Positions 52,535-64,000 of a stretch of 64,000 nucleotides of DNA are shown here, in pieces. This DNA comes from Oegoconia quadripuncta (lineage: Eukaryota; Arthropoda; Insecta; Lepidoptera; Autostichidae). Positions within the stretch are counted from its first letter, which is position 1. The number at the start of each line of letters is the position of its first letter. Under the pieces are notes generated by a model that searched no databases, was not told where the DNA came from, and saw only the letters and a program-made list of their open reading frames with translations. Location of the stretch: NCBI GenBank assembly GCA_949316235.1, contig OX438742.1, positions 30,820,853-30,884,852 of the forward strand, given 5' to 3'. The translations under genes were made by a program, and so were the position numbers.

Positions 52535-53240
52535 TCTTTTATTAAATTCTTCACGTATACTTTTTCTCCGATCACTATATCTGATTCTTTTGCCTTCCTC
52601 TTTCTGTCTTCCTTAATTTTCCTTGCTCTTTTTTCTCTTTGTCTCTGTCCCTTGTTTCAGAATATTCTTCTCCGCTTGCTAAGTCTAACAATGATGGCAA
52701 TTTGTCTCGAAAAATCCTATTGAAAAATAGCTCTGCAGGAGTTTTTCCAGTTGTACCATGTGGGGTACTATTATACATTGAAATATACTGTAGGAGAGCT
52801 TCTCTCCAATCGGATTTTTGGATTTGGTTGATCTTCAATCTTTTGACGATATCTCTATTTTGCCTTTCCACTTCTCCGTACTGTTGGGGCCAGTAAGGAA
52901 TCGTGTGGTAAAATTTAATTCCTTATTCCAAACAAAATGATTTGAACTCCTCAGAACCAAATTGTTTGCCGTTATCGCAAGTCATAGTAGCTGGAATTCC
53001 TCTCGATTCTTTTTCAGTTTGGCAGTACCTTTTTCCTACTTCGGTAAGATTCTTGTTGCCAAATGCAATGATTCTTGGGCCACGTGCATCGTATTGAACT
53101 AGTACGGCACCAAGACCTACGGGACTTGCGTCAGCATGTAATTGGGTTCTGTCATTGTCATTGGGGTCATAAAACCCAAGGGTACGGATTCGTGAAAGAC
53201 ATTCTTTTAACTTTTTGAAAGCATAACTTTGTTCACTTTT
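52535..53240 (-). pseudogene. Gypsy RNase H / integrase, fused by deletion
   Basis: First the RNase H start (GFYDPNDNDRTQLHADASPV, LVQYDARGPRIIAFGNK, YCQTEKES), then at once integrase from its second catalytic Asp (TMTCDNGKQFGSEEFKSF), then WPQQYGEVERQNRDIVKRLK and YNSTPHGTTGKTPAELFF. The zinc-binding HHCC region and the first integrase Asp are missing. Interrupted by a stop after FCLE. Confidence 0.85.
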
Positions 53241-53243
53241 CCA

Positions 53244-53780
53244 TTATGGTGTAATATTAGCGTTTTTGGGAAGTTTTTCTCTCAAAATTTTACGAATGGA
53301 TTCGGTTAAGGTGGCTAAATTTGGGACCCATTTGTTTACAAAATTTATGAGACCAAGAAAGCTCTGAATTTCGTCTATGGTTTTAGATTCTCTAAAATCA
53401 TCGATTACCTTAATATATTTATCTAGGGGTTTTACCCCTTCCGAGGACAACTCGTGTCCTAAGAACTGTATGGATTTCGCACTAAAGATGCATTTTCCTT
53501 TATTAAGAAGAATGTTATAGTCCTTGAGGACCTGTAGAACATGATCTAGTCTAATTTTGTGTTCTATTTCATAATGACCAAACACCACAATGTCATCAAT
53601 GAAAATGACGACACCATCACACGGTAAAAGAATGGTTTCCATAATTTTTTGATAATGTTCAGGAGCATTTGATATGCCAAACAATAACCTCTTGTAGCGA
53701 AATAATCCTTTGTTTGTGATGAACGTTGTGATGTGTCGGCTACTATCCTTGATTTCAATTTGGTGAAAAGCGTTTTTCAC
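53244..53780 (-). pseudogene. Gypsy reverse transcriptase
   Basis: Encodes KNAFHQIEIKDSSRHITTFI, FGISNAPEHYQKIME, VVIFIDDIVVFG (catalytic DD) and QFLGHELSSEGVKP. This is the Ty3/Gypsy palm and thumb. The upstream fingers are separated by stops and a short duplication at 53790-53840. Confidence 0.92.
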
Positions 53781-53953
53781 GTCAAGTTTGGAAAATATTT
53801 ATGCCTTTAGGAAGGCCTAAATATTTTAGGCATTAATTGTTCCATTGTAGGCAATGGGTGGTTTTCGCGTTTAATTGCTTTGTTTGCACATCGCATATCT
53901 ACACAAATACGGATATCGTTATCTCTGTTTAAAATTGGAACCATAGGCGAAAC

Positions 53954-54451
53954 TCAGGGTGAGGGTTTATTTACATGTTCTATGATATCTAACTTAACCA
54001 ATTCATCAATTTTTGCATTGACCTTAGTTTCTAAGGGAATCGGAATTCTACGATAAGGTTGACTCACTGGTTTAATAGCGTCATCGATGGCAATGTCAAG
54101 TTCTATATCCTTAAATTTCGGGAAAGGAGTTACGACCGTGTTTACTCCTAAACCAAGTCGCAGAACATTGAGCGACATAGCTGTGTCTTTTCCAAGAAGA
54201 TTTCTCGAGCCATGTTGAACGACATAAAATTTAGCTCTCTTAGATTCGATTCCTACAATAATACTATATGCATCAAATGCTCCGAGTATTGTTAAAGGTT
54301 CAGTAGCTGCATAAGCCATGAATGATTTTCCGGGCGATTTTCCTTGATTGAATACAATTGCTTTGTTGCTTTTCAAATGTGTCGAGGTACCATCATTAAT
54401 TATGTTATGCTTACTACCTGAATCAATTAGAACTTCAACATTACACAACAT
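53954..54451 (-). pseudogene. Gypsy aspartic protease and start of RT
   Basis: Encodes VLIDSGSKHNIINDGTSTHL (protease DSG active site), then RNLLGKDTAMSLNVLRLG and YRRIPIPLETKVNAKIDELV, ending VNKPSP where the usual W of 'SPWVSP' is a TGA stop. Confidence 0.88.
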
Positions 54452-54640
54452 AACATTTACTTACTTACTTTACTATTTACTTACTTTACATCGACTCCGC
54501 CAATTTGACATTTTAACATAGCATCGTCATCAATATGGAAGATGTAATCGATCTCAGTACTTTTTTTGTATTTGTTATCATCTTCTAGCTTTTTTTCTTC
54601 TGTTTTCCGTTTCTTAGCTGTTTTGTCATTTTTTTGTTTG

Positions 54641-54790
54641 TTTGGACGCTTAGCAGCTCTTGTTCTGCATTGAGCCCTGAAATGCCCAATGTGACCACAT
54701 TTGGCACATTGTTTGTTTCTTGCTGGACAAGAAAAACTGTCAGATTTATGTTTTAGACTTCCACACCTGGTGCATTCAGGATTGGATATT
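54641..54790 (-). pseudogene. Gypsy gag zinc knuckle
   Basis: The minus strand reads SNPECTRCGSLKHKSDSFSC then PARNKQCAKCGHIGHFRAQC: two zinc-knuckle-like units, the second a canonical CX2CX4HX4C. A lysine-rich tail follows. Confidence 0.88.
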
Positions 54791-54840
54791 TGAGCGTCTA
54801 TTTTATTTATTTGGGTGTTTGTTTTATGTTCAAATTTAAC

Positions 54841-54990
54841 TTCGTCACCTTAACCAAAATCATATCAGAGGCAAACGCCCTTGAGACTGTAGAGAGACAG
54901 TTAATTGAATTTGAACATAAAACAAACACCCAAATAAATAAAATTACATTGCTCATCTTGAGGTCAAAGAAGTCTTGGTGAGAATTTTGA
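54841..54990 (+). pseudogene. Inverted piece of the same Gypsy gag
   Basis: The plus strand encodes SEANALETVERQLIEFEHKT then NTQINKI. The minus strand next door encodes FEHKTNTQINKIDAQISNPE, so the gag frame is present in both orientations. A 37-bp perfect stem (54800-54836 / 54908-54944) joins them. Confidence 0.8.
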
Positions 54991-55374
54991 AGACTTCTGC
55001 AAAAAACTGTTCATTGAAATAGAGGTCGAAGTATAAGTAATGTAGCACTCTAGAACCTTAGAGAAAGTAGATGCTTCATCAGTTTTCCGTAGAACCCTCA
55101 GTGTCGAACATGGGTATATAAGATGTACTCCGACCCATCAAAGAAAAAACGCGAGATCACTGGCCACGAGAAAATTAAATTGACGCCACTCTCGTTGTTG
55201 GCTTTTTAACCCCCTACGAAAAACGACTGGTGTCACGTACGTAGTCGATTTGAGTTTTTTATATTTAAATTAAGAATGTTAAATAAGAATTTAACATTAA
55301 ACTAGGGGAAAGGTTTTCAGTTATGTTTGATGAAAATTTTTCTTTTCGAAAATATTTAACTTTAACTGCTTTGC

Positions 55375-55450
55375 GTTATATCATCATCATCATCAGCCAC
55401 ACGCTGTCCGCTGCTGAACATAGGCCTCCCCATAGATTCCAGAGTGCGTT
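55375..55450 (+). repeat. RTE-type LINE 3'-end fragment
   Basis: ATCATCATCATCAGCCACAC then GCTGTCCGCTGCTGAACATA and GGCCTCCCCATAGATTCCAG, a very common lepidopteran motif. Confidence 0.6.
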
Positions 55451-55607
55451 ATATACCTGGATTATTATTAAGTCTTCGAGGACTTCCAAAATTTTAAATT
55501 TATGTCATCGATATCGTTTATGATCTCGCGGAGAGCGTAGTGCTTACATATTCCCTATTTATCGAGTTCTTACTATAAAGAATGTCTTTATTTTGGATTT
55601 TTATAAG

Positions 55608-57040
55608 TAAGGTACCTGATACAAATAAGGCCTATGCTCAATTAAGGCCTGTAGCACCGAAAAGTTGATTAAAATATATTTACATGAAAAATATTTACCA
55701 CAGGCATAGACAACAGCGCCATGGATCGGCAAACAGTGCGCGAGCGGCCCGCTCACGTTCACAGTGACAGTGGCGGTCGGTCGTTTGCGAAGTATGGGCG
55801 TTTTCATGGCGCGTTATAAAATTGTCGTAATTTCTATCGAGTTTTAATACGTTGTATTTTGAAGTTTTGTTACAAGTAATGAATGAAGATCACAATATAG
55901 CTCATTAAAAAGGTAACTATAACTCTAAATTATAATTTTTAGAATATGCGAATTAAATACAGCTTAAGATGTTTATGAAGTGTAATGTACTAAATAAGGC
56001 CTAGCTTTTATAATAGGCCTTATTTGTGACCATAGGCCTTAATAGATGTCTATTGAATTTTAACCTTATTATGTTTATTTACAGATCGATTATCTTAGTA
56101 TGTCTTCTCCAAGTCCAAAACGAGCTACGTGGTCCGAGGAAAGCTTGAGAGTGGCATTTAATGATGTACGTTGTAAGCGACTGTCGACTTACAAAGCTTC
56201 GGTACAATATGGCGTTCCTAGAAGAACCATTAGAAATCATCTAAAAAGTGGTGTTTTACACTAGAGTTTAGGGAGAAACGCTATATTCACGAAAGCGCAA
56301 GAAAAAGATTTCGTCAGCCGTATAATAAAATTTTCTGAAATCAAAATTGTCTTGAAAATCTTCCCGGGCCCAGCGGCATACAGAGTACCAACGGCTTATA
56401 CTACTACTACTACCAATGAATAATGATTTTCTTAGTTTACTTTACTAGTATTATGAGTAAGACTGATTAATGTTCAGAAGCAAATTTTGCTATTATGTTA
56501 CAAGGCCTTATTTAGTTACCTCGTTTAATTAAGGCCTATCAAAGTATATTTAATTTTTAAATATTTTGTAATATTTTTGTAAAGATATGTTACTTTGCTA
56601 ATTTTTGTTGGTATGGATAAGTTTTTTTTAATATAATTTTTCATTTCTTATTAATATGCAACTTCAATTAAGACTAAGCAATTTAAGCAAAATATTTAGT
56701 AAAATAACTTATGAAGTTATGCAAGGATCTCATGGAAACACTTATTAAAAGACTCAGAAATACATATTTTTATATATTTATTACTCTAATAACAACATTT
56801 CTACAATTTAAGTATGCAGGCTTTGTTAAATCACTATGTTTTAATAAGGCCTAAGGCTAAGGTTCCAGAATTTCTTCTGTTTAAGTTGTTTTTGATAAAA
56901 AATTATAATATTTTTTGTTAATTACTTAAAATTTGGAAACCGAACAATAACACCATGGTTTTATTTAATACCTTCTTTGAATATTTATAAAGATATGAGT
57001 GTTTGAAATTAGGTAGGCCTTATTTGTATCACTTACCTTA
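55608..57040 (+). mobile_element. pogo-like DNA transposon, non-autonomous
   Basis: The ends are inverted copies: TAAGGTACCTGATACAAATA plus AGGCCTA at the left, TAGGCCTTATTTGTATCACT plus TACCTTA at the right (about 26 bp, few mismatches), with TA at both borders as for Tc1/mariner/pogo. Inside is a helix-turn-helix N-terminus of pogo/CENP-B type; no DDE catalytic domain. AAGGCCT or its complement occurs nine times. Confidence 0.8.
56100..56264 (+). pseudogene. pogo/CENP-B-type helix-turn-helix transposase N-terminus
   Basis: Encodes MSSPSPKRATWSEESLRVAF, NDVRCKRLSTYKASVQYGVP and RRTIRNHLKSGVLH, then TAG at 56262. W-S-E-E...LSTYKASVQYGVPRRTIRNH is the psq-like HTH of pogo-type transposases and related domesticated proteins. 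The frame continues after TAG with LGRNAIFTKAQEKDFVSRII to about 56424, also family-like, so TAG is a disabling mutation. The ATG follows a 3' splice-like TTTACAG at 56084, suggesting a 5'UTR intron. Confidence 0.75.
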
Positions 57041-59770
57041 GATATTTTCAACATGACACATAAGTTTGAAGAATATGATTTGATCCGGACACTAATGTAT
57101 AAGGGTACTAATATTCACAATGCATGTAGGTACACGAAACCGTTGTTGGCTCTTGTTATTTTATATATTTACTAACATTTTTCTGATTATTATTATCATT
57201 GTTCTTTTGTGACAAAATTTGTAAGTATAGGTGTAGTGTAGGTACAGGCTAATTTCATAATCAAATTAAAAGATGAAGCGACCCTTTCTAAGTCATTCAC
57301 ATCTACTAGAAGTAAAATATTCATAGGTAGGTAGGTAACTGAATCCTAATTTTTAAGCAGGTAATAGGTACCTACTCAGTGTCTCAAAATTTATCAAAAT
57401 TCTCCACTAACTTGTTTATAAGTAGGTATACTTAACGTGACCATACGTCCCATTTTGAACGGGACAGTCCCGTTTTTATGTAATTGGTCCCGTTATCCCC
57501 GATACAATAGTCGGGACGCAGAAATGTCCCGTTTTCCGTAGTCTTTTTATGAAAAGACTTTGGAAAATGTTTTCACTGAAGCTCGTTGGTAAAGAACGAA
57601 TAACCTGAATTTATCGATGAATATATTTTGATTTCTTTAAAGGTGCCTCCGAATTTAATTGTTGGTAACCTGTTCAAACATTCAGGACGGATGACTATAA
57701 GTTCTCACGAGGCTAAAGCACGTATTTAGCTCTCTAGAGCCCCCAAGTTCGTAGACACCACCTATAAGCTGATCACGGCATAGGTAAAGTTTGTTCTCTC
57801 AAATCTTAGTCAGCTATTATTTGAGCAAAGGGGTATTGATTGTTTGTAAACGTGATATTGTACTTCATAAAATTAGCAAAATTACAATAACTAATTTAAA
57901 ATTAAGAACAAACGCGTACATGTCACATAAAGGGACCTCTTCCAGTCAACCTACGTATTTCTCAAAGAACCGATTGACGGAGCGTATACAAACCAAATCT
58001 ATTTTCACAATTTGGGTACCTATGCTTGGCAGCGTCGATATTCCAGGCTATAAATAGGACATTCATCACATAAATTGATTGAATGATGAATGAAAGAAGT
58101 GACCATTTCAAGAGAAGGCCCCTTATATCGACCCTTATAGAAATAAATAGTTAAATCCTACAAAATATTTATTTCTATTAAGCATTGGGCGTCCTGTGGC
58201 TGATATAATGTTAAGAAATCGTCTGTTCCGGAATTTAATGTTCCACCATGACAAAATTTCTAATTTAATAATATTTATGCTCTAATAACATTTAAGAGGC
58301 AGGCCGATTTTAGCTTTACATATAATATATTAGACTTCGTGGTCTTCTTCTTTTCGCTTTGGAATTACCTTCATTTAGTTATATTTACATTTGTAACAAG
58401 GTTGGCTATAGATAGGTACCTCAAGATGGATTTCCCGGCTCTTCACATTTATCATTGTTGTGAAGAAATATTGTAAAAGGCCTCTAAAGGAGTGAGGAGT
58501 TAAGAGAACAGAATTGCAGTGATTGCTTTGCACAAAGTGGGTAAGTATGATGGAGCCGTCAGTCATTTTTAAGAGCTTCAAAAGCTAGATAGGTAGGTGT
58601 CTTCCGTATGGCTGCATAATATCGCGATATCGATAGGTACTATACCTATATCAATACGTCCTTATCGGAAATTACAAAAGATCGGGTCTACGCTATCCTC
58701 ATAGGTCCTCAGGTCAAAACTAGATTGAAGAAATGAAAAATATTATTAGGTGAAATGAAGATTCTTCTAGGACCTTGAAACGAATTACCCAGTAGGTACC
58801 GTCGATACATAGGACATTACTCTCTAAATCAATCAATCAATAAATAGAGGGATCGATCGAAATTGAAATCCGATGCACTGGTGGAGGAAAGAACAAAAGT
58901 GTGCACATTTAAGCAATATACTATGACAAATGCTTTCTACCAGAATTTACTAAACTGCTCTCAAAATGTTTGTTACAGACAGATTTGGCCTTTGTTTAAT
59001 GATCTGGACTGAATACTAAATACCTAACTAATTCAAAAATGCTTAAATGTATAAAACGTTATGACATATTCTGCACAACATATCCCCCCCCATAGATTTC
59101 CAGAGTGACCGGAAGGTTAACTTAGTTACATATCCCTCTTATTATGTAGGTGCCTAGTCAAGTAGGTATGTATGCCTTCGATTACAAACATGACTATACT
59201 TAATATAGGTCTTAATAATTCGACCAGTGAGTGACCAATGTCCGGAAGTTCGCTAGAATAGCCATAAAATAAAATGGCACTGATTTCCGTAACAGTCATT
59301 GCTCATCCAAGCTTGTTGTGTGAGCCAATAGATTTGCGCAAGGGCATGAAATCCCAAACAATCATGTGTACTGGTCCTATACGGATACAATACGTGACAT
59401 GGTAAATGCATGTCACGTTAGAGGGCGCTTTATGTACTGCCACCCAGCTGTGACAGTAGGTAGTATATCGGGCGTAGTGAGAAGCAATGAACCACCAATA
59501 ATTTCACAACCAGACGCTGGATCGGCGGATTCTTTTGTTATAAACTCAAACTTTCTGAGCGAACTCGGCCCTTGACATTCTAATTCGATAGGTATCTATT
59601 TATTATCGTATACCTACGGAACAGGGGCGTATAAAAAAAATATCTTGTAACCGTAATTGGTTCGAGATGGTACCAACAAATTTTTCCTAACAAAGAGCCA
59701 TTTTCCATTTAATGTTGTTACTTATTATTCATACATCCACTTATCATCTACTACGTTGCGTATATTTCAT
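57041..59770. other. Unassigned AT-rich intergenic DNA
   Basis: No coding sequence I can support. 57430-57560 repeats GTCCCG/CGGGAC words (CGTCCCATTTTGAACGGGAC), like the ends of some DNA transposons. 59080-59120 holds a decayed CCCATAGATTTCCAGAGTG LINE-tail motif. The 88-codon frame at 57791-58057 resembles nothing I know. Confidence 0.4.
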
Positions 59771-59776
59771 ATTTCA

Positions 59777-59825
59777 AATTCAACTGTTTCAAAATCTAGA
59801 AAACTTAGATTTTGAAACAGTTGGA
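59777..59825. repeat. Short hairpin with a nearby direct copy
   Basis: AACTGTTTCAAAATCTA and TAGATTTTGAAACAGTT form an 17-bp perfect stem around GAAAACT. AACTTAGATTTT recurs 30 bp downstream. No other content recognised in the next kilobase. Confidence 0.7.
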
Positions 59826-61194
59826 ACTAGCTTGGAAAACTTAGATTTTTGTCTTTGGGATATTCTGCTGTGTCATTTGCTCCACAAAGGAAATATCATG
59901 GGGAGTTACTGTGGGTTTCTTGCGCCATTTCTTTTCCCACAGACGATTTCCCTTTCCGAAACGGTAGTAGCTTGGACATAACGACTGGTCAGATAAATGC
60001 AATAAACTTTTTTTATTTCCAGTAGATTTAAATTGACATTCAACAAATGATATCTTACGTTGAAATAAATGCTTGAAGTTTGAAGTTTGGAAGAAATCGT
60101 TTTTTCGTAATTTTTTCGGGCAATTTTTTCGTAGACCAGTCATTTTACATAAGGTTTTGCACGTATCTACTAATGCTATTACTTATCTAAGTGGTCTGAT
60201 TGATGATGAACCCCGTTTGACATTATATGTATAGAGACCATAGACTTAGTATATATAATAGAGACTGACTTCTAATAATGCAGATTATATGAAATATCAC
60301 TTAATTCAACTTATAGACGACTTTTTTTACGATTTACTCTTTACTGCGCAAAATAATTTACAATATTTTTTGATGATAACAATAGAACACAATTAGGCGG
60401 TCTTATTAAAAGCGATCTCTTCCAGACCAACCACAGCTATGGGACATTTGTAGCTACAAAAACAGGTAGGGTTCATACAACATTTTCTACTTTACTTTCA
60501 TCTAAAACATTGATAACAACATTTAAACAACAATGTGGATTTTCAATAGGGATATTATAAATAATTATATTATTAGTTGAGGACTGATAATAAGATATTG
60601 AACTGGAATTATTTTCTTTGCTCGGACGGTATTAAGTTCTGTTTGCGGAAAAATTACTGAACTATCGACAAATTATGGTCAGTATTGAAAACTAATAGAA
60701 TAACTTAAACTCACATAAAGTGAGCGAATTAAATACTAAAGCGAGAAATAGAAATACTGTGGGCGAATTTATTTCTAAAAGAGTGACTACAAATCACCTG
60801 AGGCAATAAATTATGTTTAAAAAAATACACTTTGGGCATAATTTTGTGAGGTGCGGTAATAATATTGTTTTATACTGTAATACTATTTGAGGTCTTTTTT
60901 ATTTGTAAACCAGGCGGAAAACGACTGACGTTTGTTTGACTGTGTTGTGTTTGTGTGTATGAATCCAGACGTCGTCGTCCGGATGTAGGTATCTCAATAA
61001 TGTGTGGTCCCATTTGAGTGCTGTTTTTTTTAAAGACTAAACTAGGGGACAGATTATTAGGAATGTTTGATGAAAATCTGTTAAGCCGATTCGAAGATAT
61101 TTAAGCCTCTAACACATTTGGGTTGTGATCTATCTGGATGATGTAATAGCCTGTTCTCTCGAGGGTTTTCAAAACTTTCAATTTATAGTTATGT

Positions 61195-61835
61195 ATACAC
61201 ATTCAGTCAAAAAGTTTCGGGAATGGATGATTTGTTCATGGTTCCAAATTCAATATATTTTTTTGTTGTTCTTAGATTGGCACAATTTGTTTTCCATTTG
61301 GGCGCGGAGTTTCTCTGTCTCTGTTATATAATATTAAATAAATACTATGCTATTTTAGTTATATCATGTCTAGTGTGTATTGCGAATTTCATAATGGACA
61401 ATAACATCGAACAAAGAGTTTGAAATTTGCCTCGCTCTGGTAGGCCATCAACATCTGCAACTGAAGTTAAAATCGCAAAAGTGACGGAAATAGTGGCTGA
61501 AAATTCTCATACAACTTTGAAAGAGATAGCCGCCGAACTTTCTGTAGCTCCGTACCATTTATGTGAACGAATTTTTGACCAAAAATCACCTTATTCACCA
61601 GATATGTCTCCAACCGACTTCTTTCTAAGTATTTCCTAAACTTAAATTGTGCCGCCCCTTTTCATTCGGTAGAAGACATAAAGGAGAATTCGCGGCGAGA
61701 ACTGAACTCAATTCCGGGAAAAGCGTTTAAAAAATGATTTGATGATTGGAGATTTAAACATATTGGACATAGTAAAATATACATAAATAATAGAATATCT
61801 ATACATAAAAATTGAAAAGAAACAGTTTATTGAAG
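61195..61835 (+). mobile_element. Internally deleted mariner transposon
   Basis: Fragments in order: MDNNIEQRV, PRSGRPSTSATEVKIAKVTE then IVAENSHTTLKEIAAELSV (HTH region), SPYSPDMSPTDFFL (the 'YSPDLAP.DF' catalytic block) and HSVEDIKENSRRELNSIPGK. At least two deletions remove most of the N-terminus and the first two catalytic acids. The ends AGTCAAAAAGTTTC and, inverted, GTGTAAAAACTTC look like decayed TIRs. Confidence 0.85.
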
Positions 61836-62599
61836 ATAGGAAAGAAGTTTTTACACTAGTTTCCTCAACTAGGTACTTAGTTGAACAATACCCATTTCCT
61901 GTTAGTTACATTGAGGTATTTCCAGCAACGATAACCATCAGCGACATTAGACAATGCCAATACTTATTCAGTTAGTCTCGTCCTTCTTGACCAAACGTGT
62001 TTCGTTGCGTGACCATAAATTATTCTTGCTCATGCGATCCAATTATTTATTGTATGAAGCTTGAAGATACAATTTGTTAAACAATACCTTTGGTAGAAAA
62101 AGGTATCAGTAGGTACCTAAACTACTAAATATTACGGTCGCTTAGGTATTTGCTATACACTCCACATAGGGTCATTTCGCTGGTTTTCGTCCAGTTAGTG
62201 GAGTTGCCAGATTTGTGACGTGAAAACAATATGTTCTATTAATCCAATGTGGTTGATATATATTTTTTATTATTGCTAATATACTCTATTTTAAGGTATA
62301 ATAAACTAATCGCTAAATATCTGTACTATTTATTTTATAAAAAATATTTAAGCGAAAATTATGCTTTTTGCTAGTTTTCGTCCAAAAAAGTCAGTTAAGG
62401 TCTAGGTGCAAACTATTTTTCGTCCACTTTGTAGAATGATTATAGTAGGAAAAATATAATAAAATAAATCTTCAGCACTTAGTTGTTTTTGGCTTTAATC
62501 AACAAATAGGTACATGAAATATTAAATTGTTTTTACACAAAGTAAATGCTACTTGAGCCTTTTTCATAAAATAAAATACAAATTCGAAATACTATTTCC
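61836..62599. other. Unassigned AT-rich DNA
   Basis: No coding sequence. TTTTCGTCCA occurs at about 62185, 62382 and, as TTTTTCGTCCAC, 62427, perhaps remnants of a tandem or inverted element. Confidence 0.3.
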
Positions 62600-62760
62600 A
62601 TATTAAGGTCTTCTGTCATAACTATAATGTTGTCGACAAATCGAAGGTGAGTGATATACTCACCATTGATGTTGATACCGAATCCTTGTCATTACAAGAG
62701 TTTGAAGGCGTCTTCCAGCTCGGCAGTGAACAGTTTCGAAGAGATAACATATTATTATCT
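62600..62760 (-). mobile_element. RTE-like LINE fragment (RT palm)
   Basis: Read in reverse, matches the same region as the 17.9-kb copy: plus-strand words TTGTCGACAAATCGAAGGTG and ACTCACCATTGATGTTGATA correspond to the RT block around FADD. Short and broken. Confidence 0.65.
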
Positions 62761-63349
62761 TTGCCTCACGCCTCTTTGCAGTGAAATCGCTCTCGCGCTC
62801 TGATCCTGTACTCGAACATATACTTATTAGGTCTTTACCTATGAAATTGGAGATTTTTTCTTCGTTAATCATATGTGCCAACTCATGCGATTCTATAGCT
62901 ATTTCCAAATTTGGTTTTATTTGGAAAATAGAATATATTTTCAAGGCTTCACATGAAATATTTTTTAATGTCTGAGCTAAATCACATAATAAAAAAAACT
63001 TTTCTCAGCTCTTTTCATGAGCTTCCCATATTATTTCTTAGATTCGGTGAAACTTATATAAAGCGGTTACTTTTAAAAATTAACGCTACCTATATTAACG
63101 TAATTTTATCCGATGATACACACAAAGTTTAGCAAAATTTGGATTTGCCGTTCCCAAAAAAAAATCAAAAATGTTTGTATGGAGAAAACAGTCTTAATGA
63201 AATTCTTCATACAAAACGCCAATTTCATAGCAAAGGACCTAATATTATTGTGGCGTTCTAGTACAAACACTTCAACGTACTGATTTGGCACTATTAGTGA
63301 GACTGCAGCACCACCGACCGACAGTCTTTACCGAAACAAAGGCTTTCTC

Positions 63350-63710
63350 ACAGCCTGCAAACGCTAAACATAGTAGAAAGTTGTATACCTTCGGCCTCCT
63401 GTGTAACCCTCGAAAACAGTGGGTAGGTAGTGTGGTAGGTAGACACAGCTCATAAGCGAGATGGGCCTATAGAGCCTTAATATGGTGTTATCGCCCTTTT
63501 TAAAAACAGTCCAGCGGTCAGCCCGCTATAGGCATTGCCGCTATCCAGCAATACGGCATTCAAAATTTTCTAAAAGACTAAATATCGATGTTCCAACCGC
63601 TTTCAGAGCTTGATATGATTCAGCGTCATTGTATGTCCGCAGTGCCATCGAGCAGTGCTCAGCCCGGAGGAGCTAATCGCATGGACAACGTCTTCAAACC
63701 TGTCATTTAT
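63350..63710 (-). mobile_element. RTE-like LINE fragment (RT fingers)
   Basis: The minus strand reads FKKGDNTILRLYRPISLMSC near 63500, the 'PKKGDKT...NYRPISLLS' motif of RT, with decayed sequence on both sides. It is N-terminal in the protein to the 62.6-kb piece and in the same orientation, so the two may be one element. Confidence 0.65.
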
Positions 63711-64000
63711 CTAAACCGCCGAATCTCAGGTCCTCAGGCAATCATTGGGATTTGACAACTTTAGTTTGAAAATTTTCGGGATTGTGGATATGGGCGTGAG
63801 TGGGTCGGACGGATACTTCATTAAACGAGACATTTCGAGTTATATTAACATTCAAACCTTTACTTAAACTGCTACTACTTACTTTACTAAACTTAAAAGT
63901 TACCTCTATTAATATCTCAATTGTTCTCGGCCGGCGACGGAGGTCTCTATGCATTTCTTAAATTTTTTTGAAAACTTGATTTGCACAAATTTTCTTCTGC
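63711..64000. other. Window edge, nothing assignable
   Basis: AT-rich with one short minus frame (63742-63954) that I do not recognise. Confidence 0.3.

Larger units (their letters stand above)
52370..54838 (-). mobile_element. Broken Ty3/Gypsy LTR retrotransposon
   Basis: Minus strand, 5' to 3': gag zinc knuckle, protease, reverse transcriptase, RNase H, integrase and a C-terminal tail (KEYRRNLIHLKRVEGQWHVC near 52440). The element has lost segments: RNase H runs directly into mid-integrase near 53010, several frame breaks occur, and gag ends in an inverted duplication at about 54800. No LTR pair was found, so the ends are unknown. The parts are listed separately. It lies 5' of pyx and belongs to no host gene. 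Confidence 0.9.

Overview
This is a window of insect nuclear DNA, almost certainly from a moth or butterfly. It is AT-rich, its genes are intron-split, and it is packed with repeats typical of Lepidoptera: tRNA-derived SINEs, the 'CCGACTTC...AAAGGAG' and 'GGTTCCGTAGTCAAC' dispersed repeats, RTE-like and Jockey-like LINE pieces, MITEs with long terminal inverted repeats, and runs of 'GGTAGGTACCTA'. All genes were recognised by reading translated exons and recalling the protein families; no search was run.

Three host genes are supported. (1) unc79, minus strand, about 0.7-20.1 kb: fourteen exons of the N-terminal part, about 616 codons, running off the left edge. UNC79 is a large accessory subunit of the NALCN/narrow abdomen sodium-leak channel. 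(2) Translin (Tsn), plus strand, 23.3-40.0 kb: all seven coding exons were found and splice in frame to exactly 228 residues, the length of human translin. Translin and TRAX form the C3PO nuclease of the small-RNA pathway. (3) A TRPA-type ankyrin/six-transmembrane channel, minus strand, 48.9-51.8 kb, in one exon; it best fits pyrexia (pyx), a heat-sensing channel. unc79 and Tsn are head to head, about 3.2 kb apart.

Most other DNA is mobile-element debris. The unc79 introns hold a nearly perfect 317-bp inverted repeat, several MITEs, SINEs and an RTE-like LINE piece. The Tsn introns hold an RNase H LINE remnant, a 5'-truncated Jockey-like LINE inside a Mutator-like fragment, a 56-bp minisatellite, a decayed Bel/Pao element and a SINE next to exon 6. 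The 40-48.8 kb gap is built from a fold-back element, an unnamed dispersed family in four copies and familiar lepidopteran repeats. The right end (52-64 kb) carries a broken Gypsy element whose gag is inverted on itself, a pogo-like DNA transposon with nine copies of one 7-bp motif, a deleted mariner and two RTE pieces.

I found no CRISPR array, operon, rRNA or free-standing tRNA, and no wholly new multi-gene system. The most unusual signals are structural: the 317-bp inverted repeat, the fold-back family, the motif-studded pogo-like element, a MITE with its empty site preserved in the same locus, and the minisatellite.
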